From Anaerolineaceae bacterium (GTDB lineage: Bacteria > Chloroflexota > Anaerolineae > Anaerolineales > Anaerolineaceae): a stretch of DNA of 61,618 nucleotides. Location of the stretch: positions 1-61,618 of the forward strand of contig JAFPZX010000129.1 of assembly GCA_017417055.1 (NCBI GenBank). The letters are read 5' to 3'. The translations under genes and the position numbers were made by a program. The notes below the pieces were generated by a model, which searched no databases, was not told the DNA's origin, and saw only the letters and a list, made by a program, of their open reading frames with translations. Of the stretch, positions 51,444 through 60,391 are shown in pieces; position 1 is the stretch's first letter; each line of letters opens with the position of its first letter.

Positions 51444-52646
51444 ATGGCAAAACAACATTTTGACCGAAGCAAGCCCCACCTGAATGTGGGCACAATGGGT
51501 CACATTGACCATGGTAAAACCACCCTGACCGCAGCCATCACAAAATACTGCGCACTGCTGGGTGGAGCTGACTTCCGCGCTTATGACCAGATCGACAACG
51601 CCCCGGAAGAAAAAGCCCGTGGTATCACCATCAACATTGCTCATGTTGAATATGAAACCGCCAACCGCCACTATGCTCATGTTGATATGCCGGGTCACCG
51701 CGACTATATTAAGAACATGATCACTGGTGCAGCCCAGGTCGATGGGGCTATCCTCGTCGTCGCAGCTCCTGATGGCCCGATGCCGCAGACCAAAGAACAC
51801 GTCCTGCTGGCCCGCCAGGTGGAAGTCCCCTGCATTCTGATCTTCCTGAACAAGACCGATCAGATGGATGACCCCGAACTGCTGGAACTGGTTGAAATGG
51901 AACTTCGTGAAATGCTCGACGGCTATGGCTTCCCGGGCGACGAAACCCCGATCATCCGCGGCTCCGCTCTGCTGGCTCTGGAATCCGAAAGCACCGATCC
52001 GAACGACCCGGTGTACAAACCGATCAAAGACCTGCTCGACGCAGTTGACACCTACATTCCGCTTCCGGAACGTGAAACCGACAAACCCTTCATGATGCCG
52101 ATCGAAGACGTTTTCTCCATCAAGGGTCGTGGTACAGTTGTTACCGGTCGTGTTGAACGCGGTACCATCAAGATCTCTGATCCTGTTGAAATCGTCGGTC
52201 TGCGCGAAAAGTCCATGAACTCCGTCTGCACAGGCGTTGAAATGTTCCACAAGATCGTGGATCAGGGTGAAGCCGGTGACAATCTAGGTCTGCTGCTCCG
52301 CGGTATTGAACGTACCGATGTTGAACGCGGTATGGTTGTTGCGAAACCTGGTTCAATCCACCCGCACACCAAATTCAAGGCTCAGGTGTACGTCCTGAAG
52401 CGTGAAGAAGGTGGCCGCCACAAGCCGTTCTTTAATGGCTACCGCCCGCAGTTCTACATCCGTACCATGGATGTGACCGGTAACATCTCTCTGCCGGAAG
52501 GCACCGAAATGGTTATGCCCGGTGACAACGTCGTCATGGAAGTCGAACTGATCGTCCCGGTCGCTCTGGAAAAGGGTTCCAAATTCGCTATCCGCGAAGG
52601 TGGTCTGACCGTTGGTGCCGGTACCGTTACCGAAATCATCGCGTAA
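51444..52646 (+). CDS. tuf: Translation elongation factor Tu
   Basis: EF-Tu brings aminoacyl-tRNA to the ribosome. The G1 loop is GHIDHGKTT, the G3 region is DMPGHRDY and G4 is NKTD; domains 2 and 3 follow ([21 protein letters not shown]-like RPQFY). G3 differs from the near-universal DCPGHADY: Cys is replaced by Met and Ala by Arg. The signature [21 protein letters not shown] is typical of Chloroflexota. Length 400 is normal. It lies behind three tRNA genes in one operon and is followed by a hairpin and rpmG. Confidence 0.97.
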   Translation: MAKQHFDRSKPHLNVGTMGHIDHGKTTLTAAITKYCALLGGADFRAYDQIDNAPEEKARGITINIAHVEYETANRHYAHVDMPGHRDYIKNMITGAAQVDGAILVVAAPDGPMPQTKEHVLLARQVEVPCILIFLNKTDQMDDPELLELVEMELREMLDGYGFPGDETPIIRGSALLALESESTDPNDPVYKPIKDLLDAVDTYIPLPERETDKPFMMPIEDVFSIKGRGTVVTGRVERGTIKISDPVEIVGLREKSMNSVCTGVEMFHKIVDQGEAGDNLGLLLRGIERTDVERGMVVAKPGSIHPHTKFKAQVYVLKREEGGRHKPFFNGYRPQFYIRTMDVTGNISLPEGTEMVMPGDNVVMEVELIVPVALEKGSKFAIREGGLTVGAGTVTEIIA

Positions 52647-52659
52647 TTGATTGTAATGT

Positions 52660-52689
52660 ACAGTGCCGGTTGGCATGAACCGGCACTGT
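52660..52689 (+). terminator. Hairpin between tuf and rpmG (attenuator)
   Basis: A perfect 12-bp stem (ACAGTGCCGGTT / AACCGGCACTGT) with a GGCATG loop. It has no T-tract, so it probably stabilises tuf mRNA or partly attenuates. Confidence 0.6.
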
Positions 52690-52740
52690 TATCTTGAAAA
52701 AAGAGGAGTGTTCGGCCGGGAGGCCGGATGAACAAGTAAA

Positions 52741-52911
52741 ATGGCATCAAAGAAGAAAGATATCCGCCCCGTGATTACGCTTGCCTGCACTGAATGCAAG
52801 GAACGCAATTACACGACTCAGAAGAATCGTCGTAATGACCCCGGCAGAATGGAACTGAACAAATACTGCAGCCGCTGCCGCAAGCACACACTGCATCGGG
52901 AGACGAAATAA
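52741..52911 (+). CDS. rpmG: Ribosomal protein L33
   Basis: The 56-residue protein has two CxxC knuckles ([11 protein letters not shown] and [16 protein letters not shown]), the zinc-binding form of L33. Its usual neighbours, tRNA-Trp, secE and nusG, follow directly. GAGG-type bases precede the ATG. Confidence 0.96.
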   Translation: MASKKKDIRPVITLACTECKERNYTTQKNRRNDPGRMELNKYCSRCRKHTLHRETK

Positions 52912-52932
52912 TCATTTCGTTTTGGGGAATTT

Positions 52933-52962
52933 CAAGTCTGTGATATAATAGATGCAGACTTG
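52933..52962 (+). promoter_or_regulatory. Inverted repeat around a TATAAT box before tRNA-Trp
   Basis: CAAGTCTG (52933-52940) and CAGACTTG (52955-52962) are a perfect inverted repeat that brackets TATAAT (52944-52949). A second promoter for tRNA-Trp, secE and nusG with a possible operator is suggested. Confidence 0.4.
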
Positions 52963-52966
52963 TTAT

Positions 52967-53040
52967 AGGTGAATAGCTCAATTAGGCAGAGCGCCTGTCT
53001 CCAAAACAGGAGGTTGTGGGTTCGATTCCTGCTTCACCTG
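52967..53040 (+). tRNA. tRNA-Trp (anticodon CCA)
   Basis: Acceptor AGGTGAA/TTCACCT, anticodon loop CTCCAAA, T-arm GGGTTCGATTCC. It is located between rpmG and secE, as in many bacteria. Confidence 0.95.
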
Positions 53041-53051
53041 CTAAATTGGAA

Positions 53052-53076
53052 GCGCCGCTGAACAAGCGGCGTTTTA
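53052..53076 (+). terminator. Short hairpin after tRNA-Trp
   Basis: CGCCGCT, loop GAACA, AGCGGCG, then TTTT. It is a weak terminator or processing signal before secE. Confidence 0.5.
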
Positions 53077-53112
53077 ATCATAAAAAAAAGAATCGCTTTT
53101 AAGGAGTAATTC

Positions 53113-53343
53113 ATGGCAGATTCCAAATCCCAAAAAGATAACAAACCGGTCGCTCAAAAGCCGAACAAGATCCAGAAGTGGTGGAGAGAAACTGTTGGCG
53201 AGCTTCGCAAGGTCACCTGGCCTACCAAAGAAGAAGCTTTGAAAATGACCAAAATCGTTATCATTGTTGTTCTGGCTACCGCTGTTTTTCTCGGTGTAGT
53301 GGATTTTGTTTTCTCACGGCTTGTTGGTTTGCTGCTCGGATAA
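53113..53343 (+). CDS. secE: Preprotein translocase subunit SecE
   Basis: This is a small essential subunit of the SecYEG channel. The 76 residues contain the conserved IQKWWRETVGELRKVTWPTKEEALKMTKIV helix and one membrane span (VIIVVLATAVFLGVVDFVFSRLV). Length and position before nusG are normal. AAGGAG precedes the ATG. Confidence 0.95.
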   Translation: MADSKSQKDNKPVAQKPNKIQKWWRETVGELRKVTWPTKEEALKMTKIVIIVVLATAVFLGVVDFVFSRLVGLLLG

Positions 53344-53358
53344 TAAGGACTCCCGGTT

Positions 53359-54087
53359 ATGAGTACGAATGAATTTGACGAACTTGATGATATGATCGAA
53401 CAGACTGACCTCTCTTTACAGGATGAGGACGGATTCGATCCGGATTTAATTCCGGAAGACGGCTATTTTGAACAGACCGCCAAAAAAGGTTCATCAAAAA
53501 AATCTTCGCGTTCTAACAAACAGCCTGTCCTTTCCGAAGAAGATGAAAAGATCGAAAGCGTCGATGAGGTCTATTGGTACGTCGTTCACTGCTATTCCGG
53601 TTATGAAAACAAAGTCTGCCATAACCTGGAACAGCGCATTGAAACGATGGGCATGAAAGACATGATTTTTGACGTTATCGTCCCGCAGCAGGAAGAAATT
53701 GAGATCAGAGATGGCAAGCGCAAGACCATCAAACGGAACATTTTCCCGGGCTACGTGCTTGTACAGATGAAAATGACCGAACAATCCTGGTTCATCGTCC
53801 GCAATACACCGGGCGTAACTGGTTTTATCGGTATGGGCAAACAGCCGACTCCGCTTCGTCCGGAAGAAGCCCGTGAAATCTTCAAACGTGCTGAAGCTGA
53901 AGCGCCGCATCTGAATGTTACTTTCAAAGAAGGCGAAAAAGTCCGCATCATCGATGGCCCATTCAACGATTTCACAGGTGTGGTCTCTTCTTATGATATG
54001 GAAAAGACCAAGGTTCGTGTGATGGTCAATTTCTTCGGCCGGGAAACACCGGTTGAGCTTGACTTTTTACAGGTTGAAAAGTCATAA
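53359..54087 (+). CDS. nusG: Transcription termination/antitermination factor NusG
   Basis: NusG binds RNA polymerase and couples transcription to translation. The NGN domain starts at about residue 68 (YWYVVHCYSGYENKVCHNLEQRIE). It contains FPGYVLVQMKM and NTPGVTGFIG, and the KOW motif is GEKVRIIDGPFNDFTGVV. An acidic N-terminal extension of about 65 residues (EFDELDDMIEQTDLSLQDED) is longer than in most bacteria. It follows secE by 15 bp. Confidence 0.95.
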   Translation: MSTNEFDELDDMIEQTDLSLQDEDGFDPDLIPEDGYFEQTAKKGSSKKSSRSNKQPVLSEEDEKIESVDEVYWYVVHCYSGYENKVCHNLEQRIETMGMKDMIFDVIVPQQEEIEIRDGKRKTIKRNIFPGYVLVQMKMTEQSWFIVRNTPGVTGFIGMGKQPTPLRPEEAREIFKRAEAEAPHLNVTFKEGEKVRIIDGPFNDFTGVVSSYDMEKTKVRVMVNFFGRETPVELDFLQVEKS

Positions 54088-54179
54088 ATTACGTGTAACC
54101 TTCCCCGGTTGTGTTATACTTCTGGGGCTGAATTTTGTGGAAGGGCTTAATGCCCGTTATTACCACCAAGGAGTTTATT

Positions 54180-54605
54180 GTGGCAAAGAAATTAAAAGCT
54201 GTTGTAAAGTTAAATTTGACTGCCGGTAAAGCCAATCCTGCACCTCCGGTAGGTCCTGCGTTAGCCAGCCATGGTATCAACATCATGGCCTTCTGTAAGG
54301 AATACAATGCCCGTACCCAGAACCGTGCGGGTGAAGTGCTCCCTGCTGAAATTACCATTTTTACTGATGGCTCCTTCACCTTCGTGTTGAAGACTCCTCC
54401 GGCTTCTTATCTTCTGAAGAAAGCCGCCGGTATTGAAACCGCCTCTGCGACCGGCTCTAAAGTCAAGGTTGCTAAGCTCACACGCGCTCAGATTCGTGAA
54501 ATCGCTGAAACGAAATTCAAGGATATGAACGCCCCGACCATCGAAGGCGCGATCAAACAGATCGAAGGTACTGCCCGTAACATGGGCATTCAGGTAGTTG
54601 ACTAA
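54180..54605 (+). CDS. rplK: Ribosomal protein L11
   Basis: The 141-residue protein carries the L11 signature ([33 protein letters not shown]) and C-terminal RNA-binding end ([19 protein letters not shown]). It contacts 23S rRNA at the GTPase centre. The start is GTG at 54180 behind AAGGAG; a longer ATG frame from 54135 overlaps the leader and is unlikely. It is cotranscribed with rplA. Confidence 0.96.
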   Translation: MAKKLKAVVKLNLTAGKANPAPPVGPALASHGINIMAFCKEYNARTQNRAGEVLPAEITIFTDGSFTFVLKTPPASYLLKKAAGIETASATGSKVKVAKLTRAQIREIAETKFKDMNAPTIEGAIKQIEGTARNMGIQVVD

Positions 54606-54655
54606 CAAAAAGTGGGAGAGTGGGTTTCCCTCGATTGGACCACAAGGAGTATTAA

Positions 54656-55375
54656 ATGGCAAAGCACGGTAAAAAATTTTTAGAAGCTTCAAAGAAAGTT
54701 GATCGCCAGAAGTATTATACTGTCAAGGAAGCGATCGATCTTGCAAAAGAAACCAGCGTAACGAAATTCGATTCTACCATCGAAGTTCACATGAAGACCG
54801 GTTTGGATCCACGCCAGGCTGATCAGCAGATTCGCGACGTTGTCGTTCTGCCGAATGGTTTGGGTAAGACCGTCCGTGTCCTCGTTTTCTGCCAGGGTGA
54901 AGGTGTTGCCAAAGCCCAGGAAGGCGGCGCTGATTATATCGCTGACAGTGACGAATGGATCCAGAAAATCCAGCAGGGTTTCGCGGATTTCGATGTCGCG
55001 ATCGCTACACCGGATATGATGGCGAAAGCCGGCCGTTTGGGTCGTGTCCTTGGCCCTCGCGGTTTGATGCCGAACCCGAAAGCCGGTACCGTCTGCGCAG
55101 CAGCTGATCTGCCGCGTGTGATTAAAGAAGCGAAAGCCGGTCGTGTTGAGTTTCGTCTCGACAAGTCCGCTAACCTCCATGTGCCGGTTGGCAAATCCTC
55201 CTTCGGCGCAGATAAGCTCTATGAAAACGTTGCAGCTTATCTGGATGCTGTCAAGAAGGCGAAACCGTCAGGCGCAAAAGGCCAGTTCATCAAGCGCGTT
55301 ACGATTTCTTCAACAATGGGTCCCGGGATCCGTGTTGACCTGACCAACGCCCTGAACCTCGGTGCACTGGAATAA
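54656..55375 (+). CDS. rplA: Ribosomal protein L1
   Basis: L1 forms the ribosome stalk and can repress its own operon. Family motifs are visible: [80 protein letters not shown] and the [11 protein letters not shown] strand. Length 239 is normal. AAGGAG precedes the ATG. It is followed by a terminator rather than rplJ-rplL. Confidence 0.96.
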   Translation: MAKHGKKFLEASKKVDRQKYYTVKEAIDLAKETSVTKFDSTIEVHMKTGLDPRQADQQIRDVVVLPNGLGKTVRVLVFCQGEGVAKAQEGGADYIADSDEWIQKIQQGFADFDVAIATPDMMAKAGRLGRVLGPRGLMPNPKAGTVCAAADLPRVIKEAKAGRVEFRLDKSANLHVPVGKSSFGADKLYENVAAYLDAVKKAKPSGAKGQFIKRVTISSTMGPGIRVDLTNALNLGALE

Positions 55376-55396
55376 TCAAATTTCAGTTTGAAATCA

Positions 55397-55428
55397 AAAA
55401 GAGTGGCCGTAAAAGCCGCTCTTTTTTT
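55397..55428 (+). terminator. Terminator of the rplKA operon
   Basis: AGAGTGGC, loop CGTAAAA, GCCGCTCT, then seven T. Its place directly after rplA shows that rplJL are not in this operon. Confidence 0.85.
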
Positions 55429-55434
55429 ATTATT

Positions 55435-55533
55435 GAAGAATGAAGATTGATGTATAATTATATATATAGCAAATATATTATCTACTTAATCCATTCAATT
55501 TCTTATCTTGTATTTCTTTATTCTTCCTTCTTC
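55435..55533 (+). repeat. Heptamer-like arrays before the HIT gene
   Basis: GAAGAAT, GAAGATT, GATGTAT (55435-55455) and TTTCTTA, TCTTGTA, TTTCTTT, ATTCTTC, CTTCTTC (55499-55533) are phased 7-bp series, more decayed than the other arrays. Between them lies an AT-rich spacer. Confidence 0.55.
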
Positions 55534-55556
55534 ACTTTAGAAAGGATTAATTCTAA

Positions 55557-56048
55557 ATGGAAACAATGTGGGCGCCCTGGCGTAGTGAATACATAAATAA
55601 TAATAATGATACAGAAAAACCAAATAATATCTGCGTATTCTGTGACGCTTTGACGACGACGGATGATCATGAACGTCATATCATTTACCGTGGAGAGTAC
55701 GCTTTTGTTATATTGAACAAGTTCCCCTACAATAATGGACACATGCTGGTAATGCCGAAGCGTCATATCAGTCGGCCGGATATGATGACGGACCAGGAAC
55801 GCTATGAAATCATGAACCTGATCGTGAAAGCGCAGATTGTTTTATATCAGGTATATAATCCGCATGGCGTAAATATCGGCGCGAACATTGGTGAAGCTGC
55901 CGGTGCCGGAATTGCGCAGCATATGCACTTTCATGTCCTTCCCCGCTGGAACGCGGACGCAAACTTTATGACGACAGTAGCAAACACGCGGGTTATCCCT
56001 GAATCACTTGATGAGACCTGGGTAAAGATCCGCAAAGCTTGGAATTAG
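55557..56048 (+). CDS. HIT-family hydrolase (Ap4A/nucleotide hydrolase-like)
   Basis: The histidine triad is present as AQHMHFHVLPRW. The N-terminal metal-like cysteines (CVFCDAL) and GHMLVMPKRHISRP complete the HIT fold. The 163-residue protein probably splits dinucleoside polyphosphates or nucleotide-phosphoramidates. The start MWAPWRSEYI is typical of the branch with an MWAPWR N-terminus. AAAGGA precedes the ATG. It is a single gene with a strong terminator. Confidence 0.93.
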   Translation: METMWAPWRSEYINNNNDTEKPNNICVFCDALTTTDDHERHIIYRGEYAFVILNKFPYNNGHMLVMPKRHISRPDMMTDQERYEIMNLIVKAQIVLYQVYNPHGVNIGANIGEAAGAGIAQHMHFHVLPRWNADANFMTTVANTRVIPESLDETWVKIRKAWN

Positions 56049-56050
56049 AG

Positions 56051-56091
56051 AAAAAGATGACAAAAGAATGTTCCTTTTGTCATCTTTTTTT
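56051..56091 (+). terminator. HIT-gene terminator
   Basis: GATGACAAAAG and CTTTTGTCATC form an 11-bp stem, followed by a T-run. It begins just after the stop. Confidence 0.88.
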
Positions 56092-56193
56092 GATAATTAC
56101 TTTCTTAATTTATTATTTTTTGAAAAGTAATTTTATCATTGTAATGAGAGAATAAAGGATTAGCGGTAAAATAAGCTAATGGAGTAACCTAAA

Positions 56194-57219
56194 GTGAGTA
56201 AACTATCTGCGATCAAGAGGGTAAAATTGTTGGCTTATTCGCTAGCTGTATTATTCCTCATAGTTCATATAGTTATGTATTTTATCTTCCGGCAAAATAA
56301 TGTTCCGCCGATGGAGATATTAAACCTTATCAGTATTATATTTTATGTTTTAATGCTGATGTTGATCCTAAATAATCAATTATGTGAATTTGTCGTTGCT
56401 ACATTTTTAGAAATAAATATCCATATGGGAGCGGCTATTTACTATACCGGTTGGAACAGCGGTTTTCAGGTAACGCTAATAGGCATTTGTGTTTTACTGG
56501 CTTATAGTGAATACGTCGGAAGATCACAGCATTTGAAATATATTCGCTTTGTTTTACTCGCACCAGTCGCTATGATTACATATCTGGCCGGATTTTATAT
56601 CAGTTTAAAACGGCCTGCTCCTTATGCTCTTCCAGAAAATGTGAGTATTTTCTTTCAGGTTGCCTGGGCGATTATTGTATTCTTGTGCATATTTGTGGTT
56701 ATGCAGATTTTTGTTTATTATGCCGTGGCTTCTCAGGAAGAATTGACATACGAAGCAATGCACGATAAGCTGACAGGTTTGCCCAATCGCTTATACATGT
56801 CTGAATATCTTCAAAAAGTTTTTCAGAGACCAGTTGATGAAGCGTATTGGCTCGCAATCATCGATTTGGATGATTTTAAATTAATAAATGATACTTATGG
56901 TCACAACTGCGGTGATTACGTTTTGGTAACTATCGCGAATCTGATAAAATCACCCGGTATCGAGGTCTGCCGATGGGGTGGCGAAGAATTTTTGCTGAGC
57001 GGGAAAAAAGTTAATTACGGTCCTGTCGCTTTACTGCAGCAAATCCGGCAATCTGTTCATGATTATAATTTTGAATTTGATGGGTATAAACTGCATGTTA
57101 CGATGACCATTGGTATGGCATGGAGAGAACCTGGTATGTCGCTTGACCAATGGATTAGTACCGCTGATAAAAAGCTTTATGAAGGTAAGGCTGCAGGAAA
57201 AGACAGGCTTTGTTTATAG
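56194..57219 (+). CDS. Membrane-bound diguanylate cyclase (GGDEF)
   Basis: About six hydrophobic helices fill residues 5-180 (MASE-like sensor). The GGDEF domain follows from about 190: EAMHDKLTGLPNRLYMSEYL, WLAIIDLDDFKLINDTYGHNCGDYVL, and the active-site loop CRWGGEEFLLSG (GGEEF form, catalytically competent). It would make cyclic di-GMP in response to a membrane signal. No RxxD inhibitory site is visible before the motif. Translation starts at GTG with GGAG upstream. The next gene encodes a matching phosphodiesterase. Confidence 0.92.
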   Translation: MSKLSAIKRVKLLAYSLAVLFLIVHIVMYFIFRQNNVPPMEILNLISIIFYVLMLMLILNNQLCEFVVATFLEINIHMGAAIYYTGWNSGFQVTLIGICVLLAYSEYVGRSQHLKYIRFVLLAPVAMITYLAGFYISLKRPAPYALPENVSIFFQVAWAIIVFLCIFVVMQIFVYYAVASQEELTYEAMHDKLTGLPNRLYMSEYLQKVFQRPVDEAYWLAIIDLDDFKLINDTYGHNCGDYVLVTIANLIKSPGIEVCRWGGEEFLLSGKKVNYGPVALLQQIRQSVHDYNFEFDGYKLHVTMTIGMAWREPGMSLDQWISTADKKLYEGKAAGKDRLCL

Positions 57220-57396
57220 ATTCTTTTGTTAGTTCTCATATTGGAACAGTCTAAGTCTGCACTTTTTGCTGCCGCAGCACCAACACAAAAAACAACACTG
57301 TGTCTTACGATATTGGAATCTGAAATTAACACACTTTTTATAATTGGAAGCAAACTTGTAAGTATATAAGAACGGTCTTACGGAGGGAAATAGAGA

Positions 57397-59058
57397 ATGG
57401 ATTATTATACTCTGTTTGAAAAACTGACTGAATTGATGACCAGCCTGGATGGGTTTAATATTCCTGAAATATTCTCCACACTTGCACAGTTATGTAAAAC
57501 ATTGCATATATCCAAAGGTGTAACCAGTTTTTACCAAAATCCAGTGATGGAAAAAAAGGACATAGGTGAATACTTTGTCTGTTATGACAGTGGTGAGGAC
57601 CATATTCTTGTCTCTTCCCTGCGTGTTGTTACTCCGGCACAAATCGTTATCAAATGTGATGTCTATCAGGCCAAAGGATCGGATCCTTTGACAGATGACG
57701 AACGGCGGAAAGTGGAAATTATCCAGCGCATGATGCTGACCTACATGAACCGCAGCCGGCAGGAGGAGATCATTGAACGGCTGATGTATTATGGCGATGA
57801 CGGTTTCCACAACCTGCGCTTTTTCTATTCCGAAATCATGCGATTAAAGGGAATAGGACAACTTGCAGGAAAAACCGCGATCCGTATCAACCTGAAGCAT
57901 TTTACTTATGTCAATGATCGGTACGGAATGAAAACAGGCGATTTTGTGATGCATGGCTACTGCCGGATGCTAACCAATGCTTTTCAAGACACCGGTACGC
58001 TTTGCCGCCTTGGCGGAGACAATTTTGTAGCCATATTCGACACGAATTTACTGCCGGACGTAGAAAAAGTTCTGCGGGGTATTCCTGTCCCTTTGGATGA
58101 GATAGGCACTCGACGTGTTGAAATTTCCGCTGTAGCTGGTATTTTCCGCATTAAAGATCAGGATGAGATAGAAGACCCGGGTTTCGTAATGGGACGCATT
58201 GTCAACGCTTATCTGATCGCAAAGCGGGAATACACCAACGACATTATTTACTATTCAGACGTGTTCCAAATCGAAAAGGAAAAAGAGCTTCACATTCAAA
58301 GTTCTTTTAACACCGGGTTGGAAAAGGAAGAATTCCTGGTCTACTACCAGCCGAAAGTGGATATCACGACGAGAAACCTGATCGGAGCTGAGGCTTTATG
58401 CCGCTGGAATCATAACGGTACCATCATCCCGCCGCTGGATTTTATCCCTGTTCTGGAACGAGGAATGGATATCTGTCGGCTTGATTTTTATATGCTGGAT
58501 CATGTCTGCCGCGACCTCAGAAAATGGCTGGATGCCGGTTTTCCTGTGGTCAGGGTGTCGATCAATTTTTCCCGCCGTCATATGATGGACCCGTACCTGT
58601 TCCGGCATATCGTTGAAGTTATTGATGCACACGAAGTTCCTCATAAACTGGTTGAAATTGAACTCACCGAAACCACAACGGACGTGGAATTCCGGGATCT
58701 TAAACGCGTTGTCAGCCAGCTGCAAGATGCGGGTATATTTGTTTCAGTGGATGATTTTGGCGTCGGGTATTCTTCACTCAATCTCATCAAGCAGATTCCC
58801 TGGGATGTCCTGAAGCTTGACAAAAGCATTCTGCCAGCGAAAGGAGAAGACCAGGACCGCGGCGACAGGATGTTTGCACATATCATTGCGATGGCTCATG
58901 AGATCGGGTTAAAATGTGTGGCTGAGGGTGTAGAAACCGAAGAACAGCTGGACGTGATGAAGCGTTATGGCTGCCACATCGCCCAGGGCTTCCTTTTTGA
59001 CAGACCACTGCCCGTTGCAGAATTTGAAGCGCGATTGTCCTCCGGATCCTATGTCTGA
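57397..59058 (+). CDS. Degenerate-GGDEF/EAL cyclic-di-GMP phosphodiesterase
   Basis: The N-terminal ~125 residues may be a sensor. A GGDEF domain (about 150-290) has a degenerate signature, LGGDNFVAIFD, so it is probably regulatory. The EAL domain (about 305-550) is intact: YYQPKVDITTRNLIGAEALCRW, INFSRRH, VEIELTETT, VDDFGVGYSSLNLI, LDKSIL and AEGVETEEQ. It should hydrolyse cyclic di-GMP. The gene lies 178 bp behind the diguanylate cyclase gene, with separate regulation likely. A GGAGGG site precedes the ATG. Confidence 0.92.
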   Translation: MDYYTLFEKLTELMTSLDGFNIPEIFSTLAQLCKTLHISKGVTSFYQNPVMEKKDIGEYFVCYDSGEDHILVSSLRVVTPAQIVIKCDVYQAKGSDPLTDDERRKVEIIQRMMLTYMNRSRQEEIIERLMYYGDDGFHNLRFFYSEIMRLKGIGQLAGKTAIRINLKHFTYVNDRYGMKTGDFVMHGYCRMLTNAFQDTGTLCRLGGDNFVAIFDTNLLPDVEKVLRGIPVPLDEIGTRRVEISAVAGIFRIKDQDEIEDPGFVMGRIVNAYLIAKREYTNDIIYYSDVFQIEKEKELHIQSSFNTGLEKEEFLVYYQPKVDITTRNLIGAEALCRWNHNGTIIPPLDFIPVLERGMDICRLDFYMLDHVCRDLRKWLDAGFPVVRVSINFSRRHMMDPYLFRHIVEVIDAHEVPHKLVEIELTETTTDVEFRDLKRVVSQLQDAGIFVSVDDFGVGYSSLNLIKQIPWDVLKLDKSILPAKGEDQDRGDRMFAHIIAMAHEIGLKCVAEGVETEEQLDVMKRYGCHIAQGFLFDRPLPVAEFEARLSSGSYV

Positions 59059-59332
59059 TTATCAATTCGAAGCTGTGCTGCACGAACTTCCGGATGTTGG
59101 CGGTGCTTATGTTATTTTTCCATGGGATATCCGCAGAGAATTCGGCAAAGGGAGAGTTAAGGTTCACGCGGAATTCGACGGGATCCCCTATGACGGGAGC
59201 ATTGTCAACATGGGCGTAAAAGACGAGAATGGCGAGATTTGCTATATTCTCGGCGTTCTAAAATCCATTCGTCAAAAGCTGAATAAAAAGAATGGAGATA
59301 CGATTCATGTATCGATTACTGAACGAAAATGA
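59051..59332 (+). CDS. DUF1905-family protein
   Basis: The 93-residue protein has the DUF1905 beta-barrel layout (YQFEAVLHELPDVGGAYVIFPWDIRREFG, GRVKVHAEFDGIPYDGSIVNMG, YILGVLKSIRQKLNKKNGDTIHVSI). Its ATG overlaps the end of the EAL gene by eight bases, so it is cotranslated. Function of the family is unknown; it is often fused to YdeI-like domains. Confidence 0.8.
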   Translation: MSDYQFEAVLHELPDVGGAYVIFPWDIRREFGKGRVKVHAEFDGIPYDGSIVNMGVKDENGEICYILGVLKSIRQKLNKKNGDTIHVSITERK

Positions 59333-59407
59333 CCATCCGTCTAAAGCACTTAGAGCTGGTTCTGATGATGTCCCGAGACTAACACCATGAAAGAAAGGAT
59401 TGCAGAC

Positions 59408-60391
59408 ATGGCAAACAAGAATGAGATCTCGATAACAGATATTGAAAATATCCGCATCGGACAAACGGAAAATAAAGAAGCCGGTACCGGATTGACGGTA
59501 TTCATCAGCAAAAATGGCATGGCAGCCGGTCTGGATGTCCGTGGCGGCGGCCCCGCTTCTCGGGAAAGCGAACTGCTCAAACCGTTGGCTGCAGCCCAGA
59601 TGATTCATGCGATCGTTCTCTCCGGGGGCAGTGCCTTTGGACTGGGAGCAGCCAATGGCGTGATGGAATATCTTGAGGAACATGGGATCGGCTTTGATGT
59701 GGCTGTCACGAAAGTTCCTCTGGTAGTGCAATCAGATCTGTTTGACCTCACTGTGGGTGATCCGATGATTCGCCCGGATGCCGCAATGGGTTATGAAGCC
59801 GCGAAGCACGCTATGGAAGATCCGAATTACCGTGACGGAAATTACGGTGCCGGCTGCGGTGCTACAGTTGGCAAATTCGGAGGCATGGAACGCTGCATGA
59901 AATCCGGCATCGGTTCTTATGCGATTCAGATTGGTGATCTGAAAATCGGTGCTGTGGTTGCGGTCAATGCCATCGGCGACATCTTTGACTGGAAAACCGG
60001 ACAGAAGATTGCCGGATTACTAACGGAAGACGGGACTTCCTTTGCCAACACCATGGAACTGCTGACGAAAAGCATTGAAGTCAAAGAAAACCGCTTTGTC
60101 GAAAATACCACGCTCGGTGTGATCATCACAAATGCTTCCTTTAATAAGAGCCAGCTTTGTAAGATTGCCGGTATGGCGCATGACGGCTATGCCCGCAGCA
60201 TACGCCCGGTCCACACTTCGGTTGACGGGGACACCATCTATGCACTGTCGGTCGGTGAGATCAGCGCGGATCAGGATCTTGTCGGATCTCTTGCTGCTGA
60301 GGTTATGAGCGAGGCCATACTCCGCGCAGTCAACAGCGCTGAATCTGCCTATGGCTTTCCCTCTGTAAGAGAAATAAGAGACAGGAAATGA
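59408..60391 (+). CDS. P1-family peptidase (DmpA/L-aminopeptidase-like)
   Basis: This is an N-terminal-nucleophile hydrolase that processes itself and removes N-terminal amino acids or cleaves amides. Visible features are ITDIENIRIGQTENKEAGTGLTVF, VRGGGPASRESELLKPLAAAQMIHAIVLSGGSAFGLGAANGVMEYLEE, GYEAAKHA and the nucleophile region VENTTLGVIITN (Thr). MAHDGYARSIRPVHTSVDGDTIYALS matches the family C-terminus. The ATG at 59408 with AAAGGA is preferred over one at 59387. Its stop overlaps the next start. Confidence 0.9.
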   Translation: MANKNEISITDIENIRIGQTENKEAGTGLTVFISKNGMAAGLDVRGGGPASRESELLKPLAAAQMIHAIVLSGGSAFGLGAANGVMEYLEEHGIGFDVAVTKVPLVVQSDLFDLTVGDPMIRPDAAMGYEAAKHAMEDPNYRDGNYGAGCGATVGKFGGMERCMKSGIGSYAIQIGDLKIGAVVAVNAIGDIFDWKTGQKIAGLLTEDGTSFANTMELLTKSIEVKENRFVENTTLGVIITNASFNKSQLCKIAGMAHDGYARSIRPVHTSVDGDTIYALSVGEISADQDLVGSLAAEVMSEAILRAVNSAESAYGFPSVREIRDRK

